In this document: piece by piece, positions 24,201 through 34,299 of the stretch
Position numbering within the stretch: position 1 is the first letter of the stretch
Layout of the letters: every line of letters begins with the position of its first letter
Source: Nemophila menziesii
Taxonomy: Eukaryota > Streptophyta > Magnoliopsida > Boraginales > Hydrophyllaceae
Assembly (NCBI GenBank): GCA_029959085.1
Contig: JARWIR010000091.1
Coordinates: 1,178,001 to 1,242,000, forward strand
DNA length: 64,000 nt
Direction: 5' to 3'
Program-made: the position numbers and the translations under genes
Notes under the pieces: generated by a model
The model's input: only the letters and a program-made list of their open reading frames with translations
Database searches by the model: none
What the model was told of the DNA's origin: nothing

Positions 24201-24804
24201 CCCATACCTAAACTTCTTAACTTTTTGTTGCACTCCTCGTAAGACTCGGGCAAGGTATGAGATTTGGGCAACACGCGACACAACAGTTCAAGAAGCTCAG
24301 TGAAAATGTGTTAGTCCACTTGTTCTTCACCTTCACGTGCATTAGCTTCGCAATGAAATTTAATGAAGTCATTAATGTACATCTAGGGTATAATTCAGTC
24401 TCTAGTTCCTCCAACATAGTTTCGAAACTTCCACATGTTGAATTGTTCGATTATATCATCTCGGTGTCACCCTAATGACCACCACCCTCGTAATTAGGTC
24501 TCAAATCTTCATAGACATTTAACATTTCATTTTATACATATCGAGTCTCGAGAATTCTAAAGTCTCACCATGATTTGTCCGAATCTCATATGTGGACAAA
24601 AACTCGAATTGTACAAGATGTGACCTAACTTTGTTCACATTAAACCGACGATAATTCAAACACCCATTGCACGGACAAAACAAATTTTCTTTAAAATCCT
24701 CTTGTTTTTTGAGAAAATATGAGAAATTCTTCTATCCCTTTAACAAATTCATGCAAAACACGATGAGCGGAATTAATCCAACTCTTATCAATACCCGAAG
24801 CCAT
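21235..24804 (-). pseudogene. tnp2-type CACTA transposase, decayed
   Basis: This is the main CACTA transposase. It starts at an ATG at 24804 with a transposase-associated domain (DKSWINSAHRVLHEFVKGIE; then, after a frameshift, CPCNGCLN and RSHLVQFEF). The N-terminal tnp2 part is at 24217-24417 (LEELETELYPRCT). The core lies near 23469-23850, with SYSMWPVILTVYNLPPWECV, LLIPGPHSPGKDMNVF and WSGQGYSTCPECM. A further piece, YHLPYWSKNLLKHNIDVMH, is at 23111-23344. DUF4218-like sequence (22481-22918) and DUF4216-like sequence (21542-21838, NTSSFFWRDKPYILATQ) follow, then an acidic C-terminus. Many stops and frameshifts separate the blocks; some gaps may be introns. It precedes the TNPA-like gene in the same orientation, the usual En/Spm arrangement. 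Confidence 0.8.
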
Positions 24805-25239
24805 CCTCTATTTCCAATATAATCAACTACAACAATATGAAGAATACAAAATAAAAATTTAAATTGTGCATTTTGATTTATTCTCATACAAAACTATAAC
24901 ATGTAGATTAGAATAATAAAAAAAATTTCTAACAACATAATCATACTATATAACATTAAATACACAATTATAATCAAAGAAAAGGAATTTTAAAAAATTT
25001 AATGAAGAAAAATACCTACTTTGGCAAATTTGGTTGGAGAAAGTGAGAATTATGTAGGTCCCACTTTGTTGATTGGCCCTGAAAAACTTTTACACATGTT
25101 AAAATAATATTTGATGATGATTAGTGGAAAAATTTTAGGAGGGTTTTGAAAGAATAATGTGAAAGATATAAAATTGTGGGTATTAATGAATTCAACTATC
25201 AAGTTGCTATCATAAATACGCTAAGAGCTTTCTAGACTA
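24805..25239. other. AT-rich 5' leader region of the CACTA element
   Basis: AT-rich DNA between the transposase start and the right subterminal repeats. It probably contained the promoter and a 5' exon, but no clear motif stands out. Confidence 0.45.
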
Positions 25240-25570
25240 CATAAGTAGTCGCTAAAGATGATTAAATAGTCGTTATTAGTGACAACTAGCGACTACAAAA
25301 GTCGTCGTAAAAAGAAACAAATCTTTCGGACTACTTATGTCGGTGAACAAAAAAATTAAAAATAAAAATACATACTAGCGACTACACAAAGCTCATTAAC
25401 GACTACACGGTGTAGTCGCAAGTTAAAAAACTTATTAACGAAGACTTGTGTAGTCAAAAAAGAGGGAAAGTAGTCATTTGTAATAAGTAGCCGCGAAAGA
25501 TATATCTTTAGCGACTACAATAAAGTAGTCGGGAAAGGTTTAGTCACTAAAGAACCGATCTGTAGTAGTG
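25240..25570. repeat. Right subterminal repeats and terminus of the CACTA element
   Basis: Palindromes of the type GACTAC…GTAGTCG recur up to the terminus GTAGTG at 25565-25570, the inverse of CACTAC. The flanking GTG (25571-25573) matches the left target copy. Confidence 0.75.
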
Positions 25571-25612
25571 GTGGGGGTGGTGGAGGTGGGAAGGTGGTGG
25601 GGGTGAAGAATA
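25571..25612 (+). repeat. GGT-rich tract (right part)
   Basis: Continuation of the GGT repeat interrupted by the CACTA insertion. It ends in a TA dinucleotide run near 25613-25625. Confidence 0.7.
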
Positions 25613-25735
25613 TATATATATATATAAAAAAAATGATGAAGGTAATAAGAATTAAGTGATATATATAATCAAAGTAATAATTAATAAGTTTATGGTATTT
25701 TTGTAATTTTTAACTTTTGTTTTAAATTAAAAATT

Positions 25736-26023
25736 GGATTAATGCCCAAAAAACACCTTAAGTTAGAATTAATTCCCTCTTACTCCAACAATTATTTTTT
25801 TGCCTATAAAAGGCCACATACATTTTTTTTCCTTTTATCCCATAAAAAGAGTCATTTGAGTTATGAGAAGTTTCTTAGAACTCAAATTTTGAGTTATGGG
25901 AATCTTTCCAAAACTTAGATTATGAGTTTTGGGAAACTTCCCATAACTCACTGTTCTTTAAAAAAGACGGTGTCTTTTATGGGTTAGGGTGTAAGGTGGC
26001 AGGTGTCTATTGGACATTAACCT
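25736..26023. mobile_element. MULE-type MITE, 288 bp
   Basis: Terminal inverted repeats GGATTAATGCCCAA and, inverted, AGGTTAATGTCCAA bound a 288-bp unit. A perfect 9-bp TSD, TTAAAAATT, flanks it (25727-25735 and 26024-26032). The interior has repeated GAGTTATGGGAA-type hairpin motifs and no ORF. The 9-bp duplication points to the Mutator superfamily. Confidence 0.75.
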
Positions 26024-26032
26024 TTAAAAATT

Positions 26033-26466
26033 AACTTATAGTTATAGTTAATTAGAATAAATTTTATTTTCTATGTAATTAATTGAATGTTATTTTATTT
26101 TGGGAAAATGCCCATTTAAATTATGATTAGCAAAGTCTATGCCCAAAAGTTGACATGTTATTATGTTTTCCTAATTAGATTATCCAATTTTCCATTTAAA
26201 TCAAAAATCTATTACCATTTTACTTTCTTACCTTTTTTATTGTTATTAACTAAATATAGAGGTATTTGCTAAAAGAAACCTAATAAATAACCTAATTGTT
26301 AAATTAAGCATTTAATAATTTATTTTATACAAAAATGCATAGTAAAATAATTATTTACAAAAAACTTCTCCTTTATATTTTTTATACCTTTACCACCTTT
26401 ATTATTAAATATATTATTTTCAATAAAATATTTATTTTTAAATATTAAACAAATAATAGGGTACTT
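26033..26466. other. AT-rich spacer
   Basis: No gene or bounded repeat recognised. A TTTTGGGAAAATGCCCATTT segment near 26100 resembles the end of the MITE at 25736 and may be a diverged relative. Confidence 0.4.
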
Positions 26467-26620
26467 CCACCACCACCACCATGTATTTAACCACCATTAC
26501 AGCTACCACAACCACAACAACCACCACCACCACCACCTACTACTAATTCCATTACACACGCGCGCGTCCGTGAAATTTTTCTAAAATCGATATAACTAAT
26601 TCTAAACACCACAAATTCAG
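26467..26620. repeat. CCA tract plus TIR module of the foldback-like family
   Basis: A CCACCA tract (26467-26545) is followed by CTAATTCCATTACACACGCG and CGCGTCCGTGAAATTTTTCT. This is the same order as at 2430-3010. An inverted module lies at 36790-36990, ending ATGAAATTAGTATTAGGTGG, so the two may bound one large composite holding the hAT remnant and LTR element. Confidence 0.55.
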
Positions 26621-26682
26621 TTCTTAAGTAAAAAAAATTAATCAAATCAAACTCAGAAATGAAGTGTAAATGAATATTTTAC

Positions 26683-28703
26683 CTACCTCAGCCTCCAAGT
26701 CTTGAACCAACTCCTTAGATGCTGTAAATTTATAGGAAGGGATGATTTTAACCAATTTTGAGTGCAGATCAGTGCCTTAACTGTAGTAGGTGAAAGATAA
26801 CTTCTAAATTGATCAAGTAACATTTCACTTGTACTAAAGGCAGATTCAGAGGCAACAGTAGAAACAGGGATAACTAAAACATGTTTTGCCATCTCAGATA
26901 AGTGTTTGAAGCTAGAGGCATTATTTTTCCACCAACTCAGAATATCAAACTCAGAACTCAGTTCTTCAACTTCTTCATTTAGATATCTTTGAAGTTCATT
27001 ACCTTTAGCAACTTGTTTTTCCTTCATGAAAGATTGAAATCTGCCACCCAAAACAGATGGAGATTCAATGGGAGTCACTACACCACTAGAAGTAGGAGCA
27101 GCTGTTTTAGAGTATTGGGCAAACATTCTATCCAATGCATTGGTAACTTTAGCAAGCAAATCAGTAGCTTGAGAAGAAGTATACATAAAGTTAAAGTAGC
27201 AAGTTAGGTATTGCATTTATTTCTAGGATCCAAAGCAACTGCAACATACAAAATTATGTTAATACTTTGAATGCCCCAATATTTCTGAAACTTATCTTTC
27301 ATTTTTCCAGCCATTTCTTTCAAAACCTCATCCTCTGCCTTACACAACTCCTCAATATTCTCCCAAATTATCACAATTTCATCAAAGAACAAATTTGTAG
27401 TAACAAATAGTGTACCAGAATTTTTTTTAGTTGAGTTATAAAACAATCTCAGAAACTATACAAAAGAAGCCGCATTTTTCCAATCAACAAAGTCAGGTGG
27501 TATTATTAATGTTTCATCAACAAAGAAAGCTTTAAAGTTGTCATCATGTTCATGCATCAAAGAAAACATAGTTTCAAAATTGATTGCAGATTCAAGCATT
27601 TTATAAGTCGAGTTCCATCTCGTGGGCACATCAAGGCACAAAAGCGCCTTAGACTCAATAAAACAAGTGGATATTGCATCTTTAAATGTTGTAGCACGAG
27701 CTGGAGAAGATCTAACATATCTAACAGCCTCTCTTATGTTTTTAATTGCACCCTCTAATTCTGTCATGCCTTCTCGTACAATTAGATTTAATATATGCGC
27801 ACAACATCTTACATGGAGAAACTCGTGATTCAATATAGTTTTGGGCTTAAAACCTGATGATTTCACCAAGTATTCGATAGTAACCGTATTAGAAGATGCA
27901 TTATCCACAATCAAACACATATAAGTATCCAACTCCCAATCTTTAAGAATTGATTCAACAAATTTACCAATTGTTTCACCCTTATGATCCTCAACCATAC
28001 AAAAGCCTATTATTCTTTTTTGTAATTTCCAATCATCATTAATAAAATGTGCAGTTAAACACATGTAATTCAGAATCTGATTTGAAGTCCATGTATAAGT
28101 TGTCATACTTATCCTCAATCCATTCATCAGTTTTTTCAACTTAGCCCTTTCTTCAGCATAAATTGACATACACTTCCTCATAATTGTCATCCTACCTGGT
28201 ATTTTAACAAATTTGGGTTGCATTACATTACAAAACCTTTTAAATCCAATGCCCTCCACAGATCTGAATGATAACTCATCAATAATCACCATCTCAGCTA
28301 AAGCTTTAGTACAAGTGTCAACTGAAAATATGTATGGCACCACACCCCCACCATCCTCATCTTTTTTAAACATCAACTGAATTTGTCCCTCTTCTACAAG
28401 GGGATAGAAAAGATAATTCTTACACTTCTTATGGTTTATATGGTTTAACATGTTTGTAGTACCATGTATTTTAGAATCAGCAACATAACTTGTGGGATAG
28501 TATTTACATTTGCCTCTTCTTCTATTTGACTCATCGAATATGGGTTCAAACACTGTCCAACAGTTGTCTATGATTTTCTTAGGCTTCTTAGAATCAGGGG
28601 GTTTGTTACTAGATGGGGGTGGGTGGTTTGGGGTAGGAAATTTTCCCACTGGAGTTGGAGTTTGGGTTGTAATATCAGTAATAATCTCATTTTCAGTCTC
28701 CAT
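26683..28703 (-). pseudogene. hAT transposase, RICESLEEPER-like, broken
   Basis: Encodes a BED-finger/hAT transposase in three pieces. Residues 1-415 (28703-27456) contain a degenerate BED finger (GKCKYYP, so the second cysteine is lost), the core YTWTSNQILNYMCLTAHF, the RCCAHILNL motif and VPTRWNSTY. An in-frame TAG follows SFV (near 27454) where family members usually have Lys; the same frame continues to 27204 as a DUF4413-like region. A frameshift at about 27210 leads to the C-terminal dimerisation domain (SESAFSTSEMLLDQFRSYL, 26683-27216). Relatives read TTDxWTS, whereas this copy reads TTYTWTS, so the first catalytic Asp is lost; the Asp in VDNASSN and the Glu in SESAF remain. It cannot act as a transposase. 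Four hairpins lie just upstream. Confidence 0.85.
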
Positions 28704-28767
28704 TTCAAGTAATTATTCTGCAAATAACACAACAAATTGATGTTAGTATTCGCAATAAAACAATAAA

Positions 28768-29195
28768 CTAAACTAAACAACTAATATATGATTTGTATAA
28801 GTGTTAATCAAATACATCTTGAATGAAATCACCACTGATTTCATACAAGATATATTTGATTAACACTTTACTAACCATGTATTACTTGTTTAGTTCATTG
28901 TGAAATAACTTAAGATTTGTATGATTGCTTAAGTGTATTACACTTAAACAATCATACAAAACTCAAGTTATTTCACTTATTTGTCCAAGTGTTCAAAGTA
29001 AATTGAAATGATTAAGTGTTAAACACTTGAATATTTTGTGTAATCACCACAGATTTCACAAAGTATTCAAGTGTTTAACACTTGTTCATTTCAATATTCT
29101 TTAGTCTCATGTATGATTAAATGTTAGTCAATTGAAACTTTATTGAAATCACCACTGATTTCACCCAAGTTTCAAGTGGTTAATATTTATTCATA
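28768..29195. repeat. Four consecutive imperfect hairpins
   Basis: Four palindromes follow one another: 28768-28897 (inner 33-bp arms 28799-28831 and 28836-28868 with two mismatches), 28900-28976 (38-bp arms), 29002-29095 (about 44-bp arms) and 29112-29195 (about 40-bp arms). In three of them the apex is nearly the same, AATCACCAC(T/A)GATTTC. They lie between the hAT transposase start codon and the LTR element. They could be hAT subterminal structure, small foldback elements, or a source of hairpin RNA. Confidence 0.75.
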
Positions 29196-29208
29196 CAAAG
29201 TTATAATG

Positions 29209-29472
29209 GAAATGAAAACTAAGTGCAAAACATATATATGCAAACAAGAAAGATTTGTAAATACCTGTAAAATGTAAATGGAGTAACAAATCAAGCTTTA
29301 AACAATCAAATCCAGAACAGGTCCATTAGCAACAATTGCAAGATCATGCAAGTAAATCAAGGGAACATTCTATTAGCTAATATTCAAACCTCAAATGAAA
29401 ACTAAGTGCACAACATTATACTGTAAACAAGAAAGCTTAGTAATTACCTTTAAGTTGAGTAACAAAGCAAGC
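29209..29472. repeat. Partial tandem duplication, period about 182 bp
   Basis: The segment beginning AATGAAAACTAAGTGCA at 29210 recurs at 29394, followed in both by CAAACAAGAAAG-like and GAGTAACAAA-like motifs. There is no coding potential. Confidence 0.55.
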
Positions 29473-29511
29473 ACAAGTCCAATACCAACAACAAGGCAAC
29501 AATAGCGAGAC

Positions 29512-31050
29512 TGATGTCTCCTCATTTGTGATAGATTTATATTAGAATGAGACATCATTTTTAGTGATTTAGAAGTCATAAATGTCGATTTTCTTGAGAA
29601 ATAGTGCACTTTCCTATTTTGAATCTTGAATTAGTAAAATAATATTTTTAGAGCATATTGGGTTTAATTGTTTATTAAGTGTGTAGCTTTAAAGATAATT
29701 ATGGAGATTAATTAGAGTCCAAGTCAAAGACTACAACTTATGGAAAGAATTTGCATGGTAATTGGAGATAAGGAAACAAAAGCTAAAAAGATGGAAAAGG
29801 AAAAGCTGCCTAAATCTGAGATTCTGCAGAACACGCCTAAAGAAGTGGCGATTACTCCTACAAGGAAGCCGATTTTGGTAATTTCCTTTCATAGGGACGT
29901 AGTTAATTTTGTGAGGATTCTTTTGGTATATTATGGAGCAAAAACTGACCAATAACGAAAAAGATATGCTCAAAACGGTCCAGCAGTATTTATCTTTATT
30001 TCCATACGAATTTGAGTTGGGTTAGGAGTCCAATACTTTATCTCTTCCTCAAGAAAACGAATTAGGTCTTCTAAACACCTATAAATACACCCTTATATCA
30101 CTTGTAAAATCATCCTTGCCTCATAGTAATTAGTTCTTAAGGTTTTATTCTTCCAGTTTATTGTAGAGAGCAAGATGATGTCTTTTGTAATTTCTTTTAG
30201 TTTATTTCCTTCAGGTATGAACTAAACTCCCCATAGCTTGGGTTTTGCATCATGTATAAACTATGAATTCTAATTTCTTTCTATCTAAGTTTCTTTGGGA
30301 ATTACATGTTTTAATATGATATTAGCTACTTACTCTTATATTTGATTATGTGTTTATGTTTAATGATTGTTTTCCTTGCTAGTGCACGAGTATAGGATTG
30401 CCTTAATAGTAGTTAGATGATCACCTTAGCTGGGTGTCTAATTGTTGAAACACCACATAACATCTAGTATCGATATTAGTTCTGAAAAAACATGATTCTA
30501 ACTAGATAGTCATTAGGGTTTGTTTTAATCACCATATCACCAATTGATTGAAGTGTTTGCTTAGGGCCTTGGTAGCGCTTGATAACCCTATTTGAAACCA
30601 CGTCTTGGTTGTGTCGTAGCCCCCTTAGTCACTCTCAAGGTCTAAGGTATGGGAATTTAGAATCCTGACTAAGTATACAAGAGCTAATATTCTCCCTTAT
30701 AAACTAGATCTAATAGAAAGAATTAGAAGGATTAGTGCATACTAGCAAAACCTAATCTATATCTCTCATCTCATATTCTTAGTTATTTATTTTATTGTCT
30801 TTATTTTCTTAGTTTAATTTGCTAATTTCAAAATTCTCCCTTTACTTTATTGTCTTTTAATTATTCACTTTTACTCGTTATTCTTACCTACTCGTATAAC
30901 ACACTTAAGTCCCTGAGAACGAACTCAACTTATCAACTAAAACTTGCATACGTCCTGTAATACTTGCAGTACTGTGCCTGTCTAGGGTGAGAGTGCATAG
31001 TTTTCTTGACTTTATTTTATCATATTTTTATCACACCCTAGGCGACACCA
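29512..31050 (+). repeat. 5' LTR of the 29512 element
   Basis: A 1539-bp LTR, TGATGTCTCC… to …GCGACACCA. It is very similar along its whole length to the solo LTR at 55984-57514. The terminal hairpin pairs TGATGTCTC with GAGACATCA (29549-29557). A TATA box is at 30080-30087. Confidence 0.88.
30080..30087 (+). promoter_or_regulatory. TATA box in the 5' LTR
   Basis: TATAAATA in the context ACCTATAAATACACCC, about 570 bp from the LTR start, at the same relative place as in the solo LTRs. Confidence 0.55.
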
Positions 31051-31053
31051 ATT

Positions 31054-31070
31054 TTTTGGCGCCGCTGCAG
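31054..31070 (+). promoter_or_regulatory. Primer-binding site (tRNA-Asp type)
   Basis: TTGGCGCCGCTGCAGG lies a few bases after the LTR. It matches the site at 17274-17291 in its first 13 bases, then diverges, so priming may be impaired. Confidence 0.65.
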
Positions 31071-31206
31071 GTGATTTGTGTCTCGTTAGCGTGTGGGTTA
31101 TCTATTTCGAGTAGTAGTTTTTAATTAGTTTTTATTTTTCAGCATTTAGTTTTTGTTTTTCCGGATTTACGCTTGTGGTTTGCTTTAGTCTTTTTCAGGT
31201 TTCACA

Positions 31207-34077
31207 GTGTTTAATTCTCGGCCTCCGTTACCGGAGCCTGAGAGGAGCTTCAGAGTTTACAACAAACGTGTTCGTGAGGAAAGATCCTTGAGAAGAGTAA
31301 TGGCAGCCCATCAAGATCCACCACTTGGTGACCAACTTGGAGTAAATCCGAGAGGTCCACCACCACCACCACCTAGTGGACTACAGCAAGATCCACCTGG
31401 GATCCAACGACAGGATCCACCTGGTGTACAAGGACAACAACAACATCCGTTGGGAGGAGGTAATGGGCAGAATAACGTCAATCAACAGAATCAAGTACAG
31501 CAAGACCTCCCTGGTCTTCATGTACCGTTTCATGTTCAACCAATCGGTTACCGTCCTCCAGAGATCCAGAATATCAAATTTAGACCCGATCCGGGTATGC
31601 TTAGTCAATTTCAAAGTTTTGGACTCTACAATGGTACAGCAATTCAAGATCTGGTAAGATCGATTCAGAAGTTCATGCAGATTTGTGATGCCTATATTAC
31701 TCCTGGCATTACACGCGAGCAACTGTATTGTCATATGGTTTCGTTCTTCTTGACCGGTAGTGCTAGCGATTGGCTAGAAAGACAACCACATGGAACAATT
31801 AATTCTTAGACAGAACTTCAAACCGCGTTCTTTAACCGTTTTTATCCGAAGAGTATGAGACTTAAAGATCAAACCGAGCTTGCAAGATTTTGTCAAGAAG
31901 ATGGAGAAACAGTAGGAGAATCATGGAAAAGGTTTCAACATAAATTAGCTAGATGTCCGCTCCATGGTTATACACCCGCTCTACAACTTGCTATATTCTA
32001 TGAAGGTCTTAATGATAAAGGTAGAGAGAAGGTGGATAACATTGGAAAGGGCAATTTTGTGTCCATGAATCATAATGAAGCTTCCGAGGTTTTAGAGAAT
32101 ATTATGGAACAAGAAAGAAGTTGGCCCTCAACACGAGCTTCTGTAGCAAAGACCAGAGGAACGCTTCGTTTAGATGCGGAAACTGCGAACTCAGCTCAAA
32201 TATCCGCATTAGAAAATCAAATCAAAGAGCTGAAGTTAGAGATGCAAAAGAATTTAGCCGCTGCAAACGTAGTACAAGAAGCACAAGGTTGTCAACAATG
32301 TGGGGTTAATAATCATACATGGGAAGAGTGCGAATCAAATCCACAATCTGTCTACTTTATATCCAACCCCGGGGGTTATCAATGGGGTAACCTAAACCAT
32401 CCGGGTATGCAGTATTCAAATCCACAAGGGGCCGCTAATCATGGTCATTATCAACCTCGCCCCCAGAACAACTCGTTCCAACCGAGAGGTCAGTATCAAA
32501 ATCAATATCAAAATAGACCTGCTCCCCCCCCCCAACAACCTGTTCAAGATTCTTACACCGATTCGTTAGATCAGAAAGCTTTACCTCAGTGTCCTCAAGA
32601 AGGATCTATGGATAATCAGCAAGTAATGCAAGCCTTGCATCGTTTGACCACTAGTGTGAACGCTCAGGAAGAGAAAGTCCGAGGACAAGATGTCGTACTT
32701 CAGATTTTAGGTACTCAAGTAGAACAGTTAAACAAAGTTTTAACAAATTTAATGGAACAAAAGGAAGTAAAGGCAATAGAAGGAGGTGAAAACAATGTTG
32801 GGTTCGAAGCTTGCAAGGCTATTTGCCTTGAAATTGAAGAAGAACAGAAGGAAGTACCGCATGCTGCCGTTAGTGCCGTGGAAGTTTCGAGTACCAAAGA
32901 AGAACCAACCAAGTCTAGCCCCGTGGAATCTGACTGTCCTGAGGTTTATGTGGAGGACGATCAAGAGAAAGCCGAGTTTATACAATTTCTGAAGAAGATG
33001 CAAGAGGAAATACGATCGGTTATGGACTATCAAGCTAAGCTAAATTCAAAAGTTGAAGATTAAGTTGCACCTGTTGTGCATGAAGAGAAAGAAGAAGAGA
33101 AGGTGGAACCGCCACCTATTGTTCAACCAGTGTCATCAGCTATTCCTGATATAAATCCTAAGGATGACACTGTACTCAAGGCATTTGTAGAGGCGTACAA
33201 ACCTGAATATATCAACGCCCAAATGCTTGAGATTGCAAAGAGAGGACTTACACCGCAACAAGTTTTTACGCAAGTTATTCCTGAGAAAGACGCGAGTGTA
33301 GAGATCCCAAGAGAGAACCTGAGGGTTTCAAGAAGGAGTAAACGAGAGCTACCAACAAAGCTTAAAGATCCGGGAAGTTTCAACCTTCCTATTCAAATCA
33401 ATGGTATGCTTAAAGTGAAAGCTATGTATGATGTGGGTTCTGGTGTGAATCTTATGTCTAAGTCCGTGTTCGAGAGACTTGGACTTCAGAAATCAGACAA
33501 AACTCCAGTGAAGCTGCAGTTCGCTGACAACTCAGTTAAAAGGACATGGGGAACAGTGGAGGACGTCTTAGTCCGAGCAGGTAATATCACCATCCCTACT
33601 GACTTTGTTATTCTTGAGTTTGATGCAGATAAGCAGGTTCCAATCCTACTTGGACGACCTTTCATGGCCACAAGTCAAAGTGTCATCAACTTCCAAGAAG
33701 GGACCATCACCCTTCATGCAAAGAAGGTATCCGAGACCTTCTATGTCTTGGGTAAGAAACCAAGGAAGTTAGATCCCACCGTTCCTGTCATCCACAGCCT
33801 TTCACATTACAAAGTCTCTCCTGAGAAGATCCACTTAAAGCCTGTGGATACTGAGCCAAACATTGAGTTTGGGGTTGGCCATGAAGTTCTATGGAAAGCT
33901 CAAAAACGCGAGAATAGGCCACGAAGTTTCAAAGACTCGTGGATGGGACCATTCATTGTCACTAAGGTTGTTTCAGCTAAGGTGATAGAAATTCGACCCA
34001 AAACGGGGATCAAGCGCATATTAGTTGACGTTCATAGCCTAACTCGTTGTTGGGGAGGCTATATTTGCAAATCTTGA
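31207..34077 (+). pseudogene. Gag - aspartic protease - integrase-tail polyprotein with two in-frame stops
   Basis: One reading frame of about 957 codons, interrupted only by TAG (31807-31809) and TAA (33061-33063). The first stop replaces an expected Trp in the gag motif …NS-W-TELQTAFFNRFYP. In order: a Pro/Gln-rich N-terminus; retrotransposon gag domain (FFLTGSASDWLERQ, FCQEDGETVGESWKRF); a CCHC knuckle, C-x2-C-x4-H-x4-C, at 32290-32331; a coiled segment; and the DDTV-KAFVEA…LTPQQ-FT block (33163). The retropepsin of Athila/Tat type follows (AMYDVGSGVNLMS at 33421, ILLGRPFMATS at 33643); relatives have DLGAS, here DVGSG. After only about 60 residues comes the GPY/F-like tail (WMGPFIVTKV, 33940). 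There is no RT, RNase H or integrase core. The start at 31207 is the first frame position giving a gag-like N-terminus; an ATG at 31300 (MAAHQDPP) is an alternative. Confidence 0.8.
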
Positions 34078-34103
34078 TAGAGGTAACGCGTCTAACTTTG
34101 AAA

Positions 34104-34138
34104 GACGTTAAATAAAAGTGTTGTACGGGAGACAACCT
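34104..34138 (+). other. Conserved post-ORF motif (copy 2)
   Basis: GACGTTAAATAAAAGTG followed by TTGTACGGGAGACAACC, 26 bp after the ORF stop. It is nearly the same as the motif on the minus strand at 15875-15909 in the other LTR element. It could belong to RNA packaging, translation or 3' processing; none of these is shown. Confidence 0.6.
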
Positions 34139-34299
34139 GCAATTTTTAGTTTTTATGTCTTTTACGTTTTTAGTTTATGTTTAGTTTAGTTGTTTTTAGT
34201 TGATATTGCATATTTGAGAAAGGTATTAGTGTTTTTGATGCTTAGGTATTGGAGAAATCGAGTTAGGGAAGAAAAAAAAAATTCGGAAGGGATACACCA

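Larger units (their letters stand above)
7298..25570 (-). mobile_element. CACTA (En/Spm) transposon, 18.3 kb with nested insertions
   Basis: The element starts CACTACACCGCG and ends as the inverse of CACTACTACAGATCGG. The 3-bp sequence GTG flanks both ends (7295-7297 and 25571-25573), and the host GGT tract continues on both sides. Subterminal regions (7320-7740 and about 25240-25560) are packed with short palindromes of the type GACTAC-N-GTAGTCG, the usual transposase-binding sites of CACTA elements. Inside, on the minus strand, are a tnp2-type transposase remnant (21235-24804) and a TNPA-like gene (7695-9600), in the En/Spm order. Two MULEs (9825-10912 and 11065-19618) and an LTR retrotransposon (11662-18910) are nested in it. 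The transposase reading frames are broken, so it is not autonomous now. Confidence 0.85.

Noticed and set aside
28768..29195. CRISPR-like array
   Set aside because: The regularity comes from palindromes with variable arms in a plant genome, not identical direct repeats with unique spacers.
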